Positions 1 to 7,423 of a stretch of 64,000 nt of DNA are shown here, piece by piece. Position numbers and translations under genes: made by a program. Every line of letters begins with the position of its first letter. The first letter of the stretch is position 1. This DNA comes from an uncultured Fodinibius sp. (GTDB taxonomy: Bacteria > Bacteroidota > Rhodothermia > Balneolales > Balneolaceae): assembly GCA_913057775.1 (NCBI GenBank), contig CAJXOG010000003.1:124001-188000 (forward strand). The letters are read 5' to 3'. The notes under the pieces are model-generated. The model saw only the letters and a program-made list of their open reading frames with translations, made no database searches and had not been told where the DNA came from.

Positions 1-258
1 TTTTACGTTACCATCGGTGTTGACCAGTATATTGGCCTCCAAAGTAATATTTAATGTTTGTTTTGAGCTATTTGAAGGATAGGTCAACTGCTGATATAGT
101 GCTTCTAATCCGCCAATAATAGCAGGTGTAGTTTCCGTTACCACTTTCAAATTCTCTTTGGTCACTTCCGGTGCTGGCTTTGCTTTATCAGTGGTACTAC
201 AGCTAAATAGTAGAATTAAAAACCCAATCAGAAAAATATGGCTGTAGGAGTATGGCAT
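1..258 (-). CDS. TonB C-terminal-like lipoprotein (partial, 3' end outside window)
   Basis: Only the first 86 codons are inside the window. The start codon at 258 gives MPYSYSHIFLIGFLILLFSC, a lipoprotein signal peptide with lipobox LFSC, followed by a Lys/Pro/Glu linker. The next part (TPAIIGGLEALYQQLTYP, then an NITLEANILVNTDGNVK segment) resembles the start of a TonB C-terminal fold, where P-x-I-x-GG-x-x-x-L and a V-x-V-x-F-x-V-x-x-D-G pattern are usual. It lies 27 bp downstream of the purine nucleoside phosphorylase gene on the same strand, so it may be co-transcribed. Whether it works in energy transduction is unknown; lipid-anchored proteins with this fold are common in Bacteroidota. 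Family call is inference from a fragment. Confidence 0.7.
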   Translation of the reverse strand, partial: MPYSYSHIFLIGFLILLFSCSTTDKAKPAPEVTKENLKVVTETTPAIIGGLEALYQQLTYPSNSSKQTLNITLEANILVNTDGNVK

Positions 259-285
259 TTGAGCTGAATGCTGTGCTTTAGAATT

Positions 286-1122
286 TTAAAGTTGTTGCAA
301 CACACCGGTGATTACCTTGGTCATGTCTGGTTCTGCTTCGCCGGCAGCTTTTAAGACCTTTTCAATATCGACAGGTTCAAGCGCATCGGGGAAACATTCG
401 TCAGTTATTACCGAAATGCCGAGCACATCCATCCCCATATGGACGGCAGCAATTACTTCTGGAACAGTACTCATCCCGACGACATCGGCCCCGATATTTC
501 GAAGAAATCGATATTCGGCCTTTGTTTCCATCGTTGGTCCACTGAGGGCCAGATAAACTCCTTCATGCATTTTGATTCCTTTTTCTAAGGCAACTTTTTC
601 AGCTACTTTCCGCAGGCTTTCGGTATAGGGATCACTCATATCAGGAAAACGCGGTCCGAGTTCATCATCATTGGGTCCTATTAATGGATTGTCCCCAAAC
701 ATATTAATATGATCGTTAATCAGCATGATGTCGCCACGGGAATAATTGGGATTCATGCCGCCGCTGGCATTGCTCACAATGAGCGTTTCGGCACCCATAG
801 CATTAAGCACGCGAGGGGGAAAGGCGATCTCCTGCATGGTGTAGCCTTCGTAATAGTGAAAACGTCCCTGCATGGCCACAACATTTTTTCCGCTTAGAGA
901 TCCAAAAAGAAGTTTACCGGCATGGCCCTCAACTGTTGAATCAGGAAAGTGTGGTATATCGGAATAGGCAATACTGTCAACAACATCGATCTCATCAGCC
1001 AGACTACCAAGACCGGTTCCGAGGATGATTAAATAATCCGGTTGTTCATCAGTTTGTTTTTTAAGAAAAGAAAGGGCTTCTTCGCGTTTCTTCCGGAACT
1101 TTTTGACGGTTTCTCTTTGCAT
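286..1122 (-). CDS. punA: Purine nucleoside phosphorylase, trimeric (class I) type
   Basis: 278 residues, the usual length of trimeric PNP, which splits purine (deoxy)ribonucleosides with phosphate into base and pentose-1-phosphate for salvage. Visible family features are the phosphate-site LGTGLGS (34-40), GRFHYYEGY (86-94), the SNASGG stretch (117-122), SGPTMET (194-200) with Glu199, and GMSTVPE (216-222). By alignment with the human enzyme, Glu199 matches Glu201, Met217 matches Met219, and Asp241 in ITDEC matches Asn243, the residue that helps select 6-oxopurines. An Asp there suggests altered base preference. Start at 1122 is the only in-frame ATG before the conserved core. It is followed after 27 bp by a lipoprotein gene. 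Confidence 0.93.
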   Translation of the reverse strand: MQRETVKKFRKKREEALSFLKKQTDEQPDYLIILGTGLGSLADEIDVVDSIAYSDIPHFPDSTVEGHAGKLLFGSLSGKNVVAMQGRFHYYEGYTMQEIAFPPRVLNAMGAETLIVSNASGGMNPNYSRGDIMLINDHINMFGDNPLIGPNDDELGPRFPDMSDPYTESLRKVAEKVALEKGIKMHEGVYLALSGPTMETKAEYRFLRNIGADVVGMSTVPEVIAAVHMGMDVLGISVITDECFPDALEPVDIEKVLKAAGEAEPDMTKVITGVLQQL

Positions 1123-1238
1123 AAGTACAGTAAGCTTAATGGTTCAAATAAGTTACAGAAAATATAAAAAGCCTATATAGATAGGAAATCACATTTTGGG
1201 AAAGATATTACTAAGAGTAGTGGCAAATGGGCGGAAAG

Positions 1239-1865
1239 TTAGTCGAGCTCGTCAATTAAATCGTCGATATTTTCACTGCCGGGGGGCATGTTCTGGCCTT
1301 CCTCATCGAGTTGGTTGTCATCTTCATCGAAGAGAGCTTTGCTGCGGCGGTTGGCCTGTTCGCTTAATTTTTCAGAAATTTCATCGTCTTCGGCGGGCAG
1401 ATCAAAAAGATGAGCTTCATCCTTAGAAAATTGTTCCAGTGATTCCTGCGCCATTTCCAGATAGGATCGGATGCCTCCGATAATCTCTTTGCGTCGGTCA
1501 AGCAGCCGGATAATACTCTGCCGTACCTGTTGACGCTGTTGGGTAGCTTCGCGAATAATAGATTCAGCCTCCATTTCAGCTTTTTCAATTTTGTTGCGGG
1601 CATCTTTACGGGCCCCTGTAAGTTTTTGCTCTGCTGACTCTTTCGCCGTTTGCAGTGTTTCGTGAAGGGCCTCTTCAACACGCTCGTAATGCTTGAGCTT
1701 TTCTTCCAGCTCTTCGATGCGCTTTTCGAGCTCACGGTTTTTCGCTACCATGTGTTCCCACTCATTAGACATCAGGTTTAGAAATGCTTGTACTTCGTCT
1801 TTGTCGTAACCACGCAGCGACTTATCAAATTCCTGCTGTTTTATTTCAAGGGCTGTTAATTTCAT
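1239..1865 (-). CDS. DivIVA-domain coiled-coil protein
   Basis: 208 residues. The N-terminus (MKLTALEIKQQEFDKSLRGY, then DKDEVQAFLNLM) is the classic DivIVA lipid-binding domain: an 'I-x-x-x-x-F-x-x-x-x-x-G-Y-x-x-x-E-V-x-x-F-L' pattern. Residues 30-110 form a long charged coiled coil, and the C-terminal tail (about 155-208) is acidic and probably disordered. DivIVA proteins bind strongly curved membrane at poles or septa and act as scaffolds for division, chromosome or envelope factors in Gram-positive bacteria; the role in this Gram-negative lineage is not established. The neighbour yggS and the intervening PspB-like membrane proteins suggest an envelope function. Separated from the upstream gene by 45 bp. 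Confidence 0.9.
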   Translation of the reverse strand: MKLTALEIKQQEFDKSLRGYDKDEVQAFLNLMSNEWEHMVAKNRELEKRIEELEEKLKHYERVEEALHETLQTAKESAEQKLTGARKDARNKIEKAEMEAESIIREATQQRQQVRQSIIRLLDRRKEIIGGIRSYLEMAQESLEQFSKDEAHLFDLPAEDDEISEKLSEQANRRSKALFDEDDNQLDEEGQNMPPGSENIDDLIDELD

Positions 1866-1910
1866 GATATATATAGGCTGTCTGTCAAATAAAGTGGTTA
1901 GTTTAACATG

Positions 1911-2288
1911 CTATTCCCGCAGCATGTTCCGCAGATTATTTTTGTTATTATCGTTAGATTCTGATTCTTCAGATACATTCTCGGAGTCATCAAACTCTAT
2001 ACTTTCTTTGGGAGCTTCAATTTGTTTTGATGATTCTTCCTGTTGTAAACTTTCTGTGGAATCATCTTCGGAAATAATGGCTTCTAAATTTTGAATGCGG
2101 CGTTGTGTATCTTTTTTGTGTTCCATAAACGCGCGGGCCAGCCGGTTGAATTCTTCTTCAGGTACTCCACTTTTGTTTCGATTAATCCATGTTTTAATCA
2201 GACCAAAGACTTTGGCTGATAAATATCCAACTAAAGCAAAAGCACCTATTGCTCCTACCAGCGCCACTACCATCTCTTCAAAACTCAT
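1911..2288 (-). CDS. PspB-like small membrane protein, copy A
   Basis: 125 residues: one membrane helix at about 7-30, a basic patch, then a short coiled coil ending in RRIQNLEAI (63-71) and a long acidic Ser/Glu/Asn-rich tail. The helix plus R-x-x-R-I-Q-x-L-E-x-I arrangement is that of phage shock protein B (E. coli PspB has RERIQALESI in the same place), but the tail is about 50 residues longer. PspB works with PspC at the inner membrane to sense envelope damage; no pspA or pspC is visible here. Third of three consecutive paralogues, starting only 2 bp after copy B ends, so certainly one transcript. The PspB relationship is inference from a short motif. Confidence 0.72.
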   Translation of the reverse strand: MSFEEMVVALVGAIGAFALVGYLSAKVFGLIKTWINRNKSGVPEEEFNRLARAFMEHKKDTQRRIQNLEAIISEDDSTESLQQEESSKQIEAPKESIEFDDSENVSEESESNDNNKNNLRNMLRE

Positions 2289-2290
2289 AA

Positions 2291-2590
2291 CTATACCCTT
2301 TCTTTTTGTTGAAGATCATTACTAAGGCTACTGTCCGATGATGAAGTTTCAATTTGACGATAGTCCGTTTCAATATCTTCATCACCGTCGTCATCAGCAA
2401 CAATAGCCTCAAGATTTTGAACTCGTTTTTGTATTTCTTTTTTGTGTTGTTCAAATGTTTGCTGAAGCTCTTTGAGTTCGTTTTTACGTATTGTATCAGC
2501 ACCACTATACCGATTGTCCATCCACTTTTTTATCAGTCCCGTAATAGAACCAATGGCAACAATTGCTACAATAAATTCAGGTCCACTCAT
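2291..2590 (-). CDS. PspB-like small membrane protein, copy B
   Basis: 99 residues. A membrane helix at about 6-22 precedes KKWMDNRYSG, a predicted coiled coil (36-62) and the paralogue-defining segment HKKEIQKRVQNLEAI (49-63) followed by an acidic Ser/Asp tail. Copy A has the near-identical HKKDTQRRIQNLEAI, so the two derive from a recent duplication. The ATG overlaps the stop of copy C by one base (TAATG on the coding strand), a typical translational-coupling arrangement, and copy A follows 2 bp later. No catalytic residues are visible; a structural or sensory role at the membrane is likely. Confidence 0.72.
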   Translation of the reverse strand: MSGPEFIVAIVAIGSITGLIKKWMDNRYSGADTIRKNELKELQQTFEQHKKEIQKRVQNLEAIVADDDGDEDIETDYRQIETSSSDSSLSNDLQQKERV

Positions 2591-2904
2591 TATTGATTTC
2601 GTTTTTTATCTGCAAGATTAGAGACTTCCTGTTTATTCTCTTTAACGGTAGACGATTCATCGACTTCAATTTCTTCCATTCCTCGTCCCGCACCGGTAGA
2701 AAAATCATCAGGTTCACCAGCAGCGATAGCTTCAAGGTTTTCAATCCGACCTTTTAAGGAATTGACTAATTTTCGGAGATCTTCGACTTCTTCCTCATTC
2801 TGTCGACTTTTATTCATCATCGTCATCTTGTTTTTTTGATACTCGATGATAAAGGCCCCAATAATTGCCACCAGCGGTATAAGTACCCAGATCCATGCTG
2901 CCAT
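2590..2904 (-). CDS. PspB-like small membrane protein, copy C
   Basis: 104 residues. The N-terminus MAAWIWVLIPLVAIIGAFII is a membrane helix; it is followed by a Met/Lys/Asn-rich stretch, a coiled coil (36-58) with GRIENLEAI (52-60), then an acidic tail. It shares the R-I-x-N-L-E-A-I signature with copies A and B but is the most diverged of the three and lacks the HKK segment. First gene of the three-gene set, 79 bp downstream of yggS. Because it is closest to canonical PspB in length and helix-coil spacing it may be the ancestral copy (inference). Confidence 0.7.
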   Translation of the reverse strand: MAAWIWVLIPLVAIIGAFIIEYQKNKMTMMNKSRQNEEEVEDLRKLVNSLKGRIENLEAIAAGEPDDFSTGAGRGMEEIEVDESSTVKENKQEVSNLADKKRNQ

Positions 2905-2983
2905 AATAAGCGTAATTTTAGTTAACCTTTTGTAATGTACTAAATCTCAATAAAGTTGAAAGGTTTTATAACGATATTTTTGC

Positions 2984-3688
2984 TTAGTAGTTACGTTCGC
3001 CAAATATAGCCCGACCCACTCTCAGCATAGTAGAACCCTCCTGAATAGCAATTTCCATATCGTTTGTCATCCCCATAGAAAGTTCATCGAGCTGTACATT
3101 TTCTGATTCATAACCTCGATGTTCATCTCGTATATCTTTAAGCATCTTAAACTCGGGACGGATTTTTTCGACTTCTTCGGGATCTACAAACGTTGCCATC
3201 CCCATAAGTCCGCGCACTCGCACGTGGTCAAGGCCTTGAGCATATTCAAGGATCTCTTTTAAGTCTTCAGGCTCACAGCCACTTTTTTGGTCTTCTCCGC
3301 TGATATTAATCTGTATCAACGTGTTGATAACGCGATCAATACGGGAAGCCCGTTTTTCTATTTCGCGCAGGTATTTGCTCTTTTCGATGGAGTGAATCCA
3401 GTTTACCCGCTCTACCATATATTTTATTTTGTTGGTTTGCAGATTACCAACCATGTGCCACTGGACTTCTTCATTCTCATATTCATCCATTTTGTCCTGC
3501 AATTCTTTTGCCCGGTTTTCACCAAAATGAATTTGTCCGCAGCCATAAGCTGTTTTAATATCCTCAAGTGGCTTCATTTTACTGACAGCAACAAGCGTTA
3601 TTTTATCTGCATCTCTTCCCGTGCCTTCGCAAGCCTGGGCTATTCTATTTTGTAGTTCTTTAATATTATGACAAATATCTTCGGGCAT
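2984..3688 (-). CDS. YggS/PLPBP family pyridoxal-phosphate homeostasis protein
   Basis: 234 residues, normal for the single-domain PLP-binding barrel family (YggS, YlmE, PROSC). The PLP lysine is Lys37 in the conserved LVAVSKMKP segment; further family blocks are HFGENRAKEL, WHMVGNLQTNKIKYM, and the C-terminal LSMGMTNDMEIAIQEGSTMLRVGRAIFG. Members carry PLP and balance vitamin B6 and amino-acid pools; no catalytic turnover is known. In Firmicutes and Actinobacteria the orthologue YlmE sits in a cluster with sepF and divIVA; here it heads a minus-strand run that reaches a DivIVA gene, with three PspB-like genes between. The facing promoter region is 3689-3939. Confidence 0.95.
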   Translation of the reverse strand: MPEDICHNIKELQNRIAQACEGTGRDADKITLVAVSKMKPLEDIKTAYGCGQIHFGENRAKELQDKMDEYENEEVQWHMVGNLQTNKIKYMVERVNWIHSIEKSKYLREIEKRASRIDRVINTLIQINISGEDQKSGCEPEDLKEILEYAQGLDHVRVRGLMGMATFVDPEEVEKIRPEFKMLKDIRDEHRGYESENVQLDELSMGMTNDMEIAIQEGSTMLRVGRAIFGERNY

Positions 3689-3939
3689 AACTTTCCAATT
3701 TTCAGGGATGTTTTAATTAAACTATATGTTCATATTGATTGATCAACAACCAAGAATCACTTTAAAAATAAGCTTTTAAGAAAGGTATTAAAATGGTATT
3801 TTGTGAGTCTGAATTAAAGAATCGAAGGTAAATTGATAGTTCACACACTGAGTATTTTTTATTTCGACTCTGATATATTTTTCCATCGCCTCAGGTGCTG
3901 TAGAACCGCAACTTTAAAGCACGGAGGCCGATAGCCCAA

Positions 3940-4995
3940 ATGAATATTCAGGTTCGGCATATATCCACCTTCCTAAATCAATGGGCTCCGCCCAGCACAA
4001 AACTCGACTACGATAATGTAGGTTTGCTTGTCGGCGATCCGCAGCAGAAAGTTACGAGAGCGCTTACCTGTCTCGATGTCACCTTAGATGTTGTTGATGA
4101 AGCGATCGAAAACGGCTGCGACCTGATTGTCGCACACCATCCCCTCATTTTCAAAAGTATTGATCGGATAAACCCGACCAATGAGCAGGGTAAAATCATC
4201 TTTAAGCTTATTAAAAACGATATAGGATTGATTGCCGCCCATACTAATCTCGATGCGGCTCTTGATGGGGTATCTTTTGTGCTGGCTAAAGAGCTGGGAC
4301 TCGAAAATCTGAAGTTTCTCGATAACAGCTACAACATTAGCCGAAAAATTGTGTTGACCACCGGTCACTCTGAAAGTGATTCCGTGCTTAAATTATTGAA
4401 CTACTATTCCGCTGAGGAGGCTCATTACTATAAGGTAGAGGGCAAAAAGGATGATCAATATAAGTATGAAGCTATTATTGATGAACACCATGTTGCTGAT
4501 TTAGAGAAAGAGCTCGAAAAGAACGGGCTGTTGCGTCACGGCAATTTTCAAGTGATGGATGTGGCCAGTCCCTCCAAAAATGTAGGTATGGGAGTCGTTG
4601 GCTTTTATCGCGATAAAGGATTAACCCAGCAGCAATTTTTGAATACGGTAGCTGAGGCCCTCGATGTAAAAGCCGTTCGATTTTCGGGATCCGTTGACCG
4701 CATTAAAAAAGTAGCAGTTTGTGGCGGCGCGGGTGTTTCACTTACCGGTAATGCTATCAGCGAAGGGGCCCAAGCATTTGTTACCGCCGATATTAAATAT
4801 CACGATTATTTTACTGATACAGAGAATTTTTTACTGGTCGATGTAGGCCATTACGAAAGCGAAGTGCCGGTGGTGACGGCGCTTCAGCAAGAACTTACCG
4901 AGGCGTTTGAGGAGCTGGAAGTTCTTGAAACCGAAGTAATAACCAATCCAATGCAGGTGTATTTGCCTGATGCTAAACAAAATCCGCAGGAATAA
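3940..4995 (+). CDS. Nif3-like dinuclear metal centre protein (DUF34)
   Basis: 351 residues, the long Nif3 form in which a PII-like domain (about 125-225) is inserted into the metal-binding core. Metal-site motifs are visible: AHHPLIFK (His66, His67), AAHTNLDAA and the C-terminal DVGHYESE (Asp301 to Glu308). The family forms toroidal hexamers with a two-metal centre; GTP cyclohydrolase-like and other hydrolase roles have been proposed but none is settled. It is followed 17 bp later by the coiled-coil protein at 5013, a pairing seen in many Bacteroidota, so the two are probably one operon ending at the hairpin at 5776. Confidence 0.92.
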   Translation: MNIQVRHISTFLNQWAPPSTKLDYDNVGLLVGDPQQKVTRALTCLDVTLDVVDEAIENGCDLIVAHHPLIFKSIDRINPTNEQGKIIFKLIKNDIGLIAAHTNLDAALDGVSFVLAKELGLENLKFLDNSYNISRKIVLTTGHSESDSVLKLLNYYSAEEAHYYKVEGKKDDQYKYEAIIDEHHVADLEKELEKNGLLRHGNFQVMDVASPSKNVGMGVVGFYRDKGLTQQQFLNTVAEALDVKAVRFSGSVDRIKKVAVCGGAGVSLTGNAISEGAQAFVTADIKYHDYFTDTENFLLVDVGHYESEVPVVTALQQELTEAFEELEVLETEVITNPMQVYLPDAKQNPQE

Positions 4996-5012
4996 ACGAC
5001 GTAATCTAATTT

Positions 5013-5747
5013 ATGGAAGAAGTACTACAACAATTAGCAAATCTTCAATATATCGACAGCAGAATAGACGAGCTTAAACAGCTGCGTGGTGATCTGCCGG
5101 AAGAGATTCTGGATATTGAAACCGACATCAACCGCCTGGAAGCCAAAATCAGTCGTCTTGAGGAAGAGAAGAAAGAACTGAAGGTGGAAAGAGATAACCT
5201 TGAGCTCGAGATCAAGGATGCTGAAAACAAGATGGAGAAATATGAAGAACAGCAGATGTCGGTGCGTAACAATCGCGAATACGATGCGCTGACTAAAGAG
5301 ATTGAATCTCAAAAGCAGGTGATCGAAAACTCAGAATCTCGGTTAGAAGAGATCGAAAAGCGTCTTGAAGAAGTTGATCCTGAGATGGAAGAGCTTCAAG
5401 AAAAACTTGACGATGTTGAAGAGTTGCACGAAGAGAAAAAAGAGAACCTTGAGGAGGTAAAGAAGAATACCCAGAAAGAGGAAGATATGCTTTTGGACAA
5501 GCGCGAAGAGGTTGAGGAAAACATTGATGAGCGCTACCTGAAAAGCTATAAACGCCTTCGTAACGGACTTTCAAACGGTCTGGCGGTTGTACCGATGGAG
5601 CGTGGTGCGGCACTGGGCATGGCATTGCCTCCGCAGACACAAGTAGAAGTTCGCAAAAAGAATAAAATTATTATCGATGAAAACAGTGGACGTATTGTTG
5701 TTCATCCGTCCTTTTTCGAAAATGCCAAAGAGGAGCTCACGCTGTAG
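5013..5747 (+). CDS. Coiled-coil protein of the zf-RING_7 (C4 zinc ribbon) family with degenerate ribbon
   Basis: 244 residues. Residues 1-175 are an almost uninterrupted Glu/Lys-rich coiled coil. The C-terminus follows the family pattern (RLRNGLSNGLAVVPMERGAA, PPQTQVEVRKKNKIII, SGRIVVHPSFF), where normal members have a CxxC knuckle in each half. Here the first knuckle position reads ERGAALGM (196-203) and the second reads IDENSGRI (221-228): all four cysteines are gone, and I find no cysteine anywhere in the protein. The rest of the ribbon is well kept, so the fold is probably held without zinc. Function of the family is poorly defined; it is coupled to the Nif3 gene upstream. Confidence 0.85.
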   Translation: MEEVLQQLANLQYIDSRIDELKQLRGDLPEEILDIETDINRLEAKISRLEEEKKELKVERDNLELEIKDAENKMEKYEEQQMSVRNNREYDALTKEIESQKQVIENSESRLEEIEKRLEEVDPEMEELQEKLDDVEELHEEKKENLEEVKKNTQKEEDMLLDKREEVEENIDERYLKSYKRLRNGLSNGLAVVPMERGAALGMALPPQTQVEVRKKNKIIIDENSGRIVVHPSFFENAKEELTL

Positions 5748-5775
5748 AACGTTTTTTGTTGGCTGACTGTTAATT

Positions 5776-5814
5776 AAGATGTACAACACTATTACAATGT
5801 TGTGCATCTTTTTC
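5776..5814 (+). terminator. Rho-independent terminator after the Nif3 operon
   Basis: A 13-bp stem (5776-5788 with 5798-5810, one G.U pair) closes a 9-base loop and is followed by TTTTTC. It lies 28 bp after the stop at 5747 and directly before rnpB, separating the two transcripts. Confidence 0.85.
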
Positions 5815-5858
5815 GTTTATAAGTAGATATTACTGTTCTTTAAAATTAAGGAACTTTT

Positions 5859-6216
5859 GGGATGATCGGGCAATCGCCTCCCGATACGTCGGGAAGAGGA
5901 AAGTCCGAACACCAGCGAGCACCGTACTTCCTAACAGGAAGATCCCGAACTTTCGGGATAGCAAGTGCCACAGAAAACAAACTACCTTCGAGCAATCGGG
6001 GGCAAAGGTGAAAAGGTGAGGTAAGAGCTCACCGCTCCGGTGGTAACATTCGGAGGCAGGGCAAACTCTTACGGGGTGCAAGCTCATGCAGGCTGTGCGT
6101 CGCTCGTCGCCATACAGCCGGGTAGAGTGCTCGAGCCTCAAAGTGATTTGGGGACCAGATAAATGATTGCCATCCCGATACAGTCGGGATACAGAATTCG
6201 GCTTACAGATCATCCC
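5859..6216 (+). ncRNA. rnpB: RNase P RNA (bacterial class A-like)
   Basis: The catalytic RNA that matures the 5' ends of tRNAs. The universally conserved blocks are present in order: GAGGAAAGTCCGAACACC (P4 5' side and J3/4 region, about 5892-5909), ACAGAAAACAAACTACC, GGTAAGAGCTCACCG, GAGGCAGGGCAAACTC, and near the 3' end ATAAATGATTGCC with ACAGAATTCGGCTTACAGAT. The ends were set by the P1 helix, GGGATGATC at 5859-5867 pairing perfectly with GATCATCCC at 6208-6216. Length of about 358 bases is normal. Three variable helices carry near-identical CCCGA...TCGGG hairpins. A strong terminator follows at 6230. Open reading frames across this RNA on either strand are not genes. Confidence 0.96.
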
Positions 6217-6229
6217 GCGAAACTACATC

Positions 6230-6265
6230 AAAAGGTCGTCCGAACAGGGCGGCCTTTTGTCTTTT
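6230..6265 (+). terminator. Rho-independent terminator of rnpB
   Basis: A 12-bp stem (6230-6241 with 6247-6258, including G.U pairs) with a 5-base loop runs directly into a T-rich tract (TTTTGTCTTTT). It is 14 bases after the 3' end of RNase P RNA. Confidence 0.88.
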
Positions 6266-6275
6266 AGGCTGTTAG

Positions 6276-7400
6276 TTAAGTTTTTGACCAAATTCGGGTA
6301 TTCAGGTTAAAGTCTTCGACAATACCTAGCAGAAAGTTGATATCCTGGAAGTAAGTAAAGATCTCTTCATTGTTCAGTATGTTACTAAGATCAGGTTCCT
6401 GGCGCAGACTTTCGCTTAAAATATCAGGATCGAAAAGGTCTTTTTTGTAAGGGATGGTCAAGTGCATACTAGAGTTTTTAAAACAGAAGAAAAGCTTTTT
6501 GTTCGTTCGGTTAGAAAATTGTTTGATTCGCTCCATCATCGTTGTAGATAAAATATATCGGGCTTCTTGCTGGTCGGTACTGTAAAAATTATAGGTTGAT
6601 TCCAATACCGGATCCTCCAAGTGAACTTGTTCAAAACTGTCATCAAGGCGCTTATTTACTTTATATGGCTCGGCCGTTTCCTCATTGTGGTGATCGTTCC
6701 AGGTAAATTCAGTTGGACGTATGAGAACGTTAGCCTGAAAACTTTTGTGGAAATCAGCGACAAAGTAAATGCCCCGGTAAAATTCGCTGATCTCATGTCT
6801 CATCTTTGCAAGCATGGATCGGGACATTTTCTGAAACCCTTTTTGTTCGTTGCTGATCTGATAAACTTTCCTTTCTTCAACCATAGAAGCTGAAGCAATT
6901 ATTTCACAAAAGGATATATCAGTATCTCCAACTGTGCCAGAAACGTAGTCTTCGGATTTCACCCCTTTGGCTTTTCGCGGTAGTATGAAACTATCATTAA
7001 GTTTTTCTTTGGCCAATCCTTCAGTTGGATTATAACTGAATTGATTCCCCAAAAAGCGAATAATACTGCCCATTATCTGTTGTTTGAATGCAGTTTTAAA
7101 CTGGGCTTTTTCTTGAAAATTATTTTGCAGAATACCTCTGGACACGATATGACTTGTGAGAACGCCTATTATAGTCCAGAAAAAAGGGAAGCTGCCCTTA
7201 CTAATCCACAGCAATCCAACAATGGGTATACCAAATATCATAAAGAGGATCGCTGCGATAATAAGAGTGGAAAGATCTATTTTGAGAAAATCTTTTATCT
7301 CAAGTCTGGTAAATATATTCGGGTTATCTTTCCGGAGTTTTTTAACGTTCTCTTGTAGTTCTTCCCGATAGAATTGCTTGAACTCATCCAACGACTTCAT
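6276..7400 (-). CDS. DUF3137 domain membrane protein
   Basis: 374 residues from the ATG at 7400 (MKSLDEFKQFY); a TTG nine bases upstream is an alternative. Two membrane helices lie at about 45-65 and 70-90, followed by a soluble domain with the DUF3137 features: DTDISFCEII after a GTVGDT turn, then RGIYFVADF, and a C-terminal FCFKNSSMHLTIPYKKDLFDP block. Function unknown. It directly follows lemA on the same strand with a 23-bp gap, a pairing that recurs in many bacteria and suggests joint action at the membrane. Family recognition is by motif; the biochemical role cannot be inferred. Confidence 0.85.
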   Translation of the reverse strand: MKSLDEFKQFYREELQENVKKLRKDNPNIFTRLEIKDFLKIDLSTLIIAAILFMIFGIPIVGLLWISKGSFPFFWTIIGVLTSHIVSRGILQNNFQEKAQFKTAFKQQIMGSIIRFLGNQFSYNPTEGLAKEKLNDSFILPRKAKGVKSEDYVSGTVGDTDISFCEIIASASMVEERKVYQISNEQKGFQKMSRSMLAKMRHEISEFYRGIYFVADFHKSFQANVLIRPTEFTWNDHHNEETAEPYKVNKRLDDSFEQVHLEDPVLESTYNFYSTDQQEARYILSTTMMERIKQFSNRTNKKLFFCFKNSSMHLTIPYKKDLFDPDILSESLRQEPDLSNILNNEEIFTYFQDINFLLGIVEDFNLNTRIWSKT

Positions 7401-7423
7401 CTCGAGCAAACTTTTTGAACAAA

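Noticed and set aside
5830-6213. 127-codon open frame on the minus strand
   Set aside because: It lies exactly across RNase P RNA, whose conserved blocks read on the plus strand; coding there is an accident.
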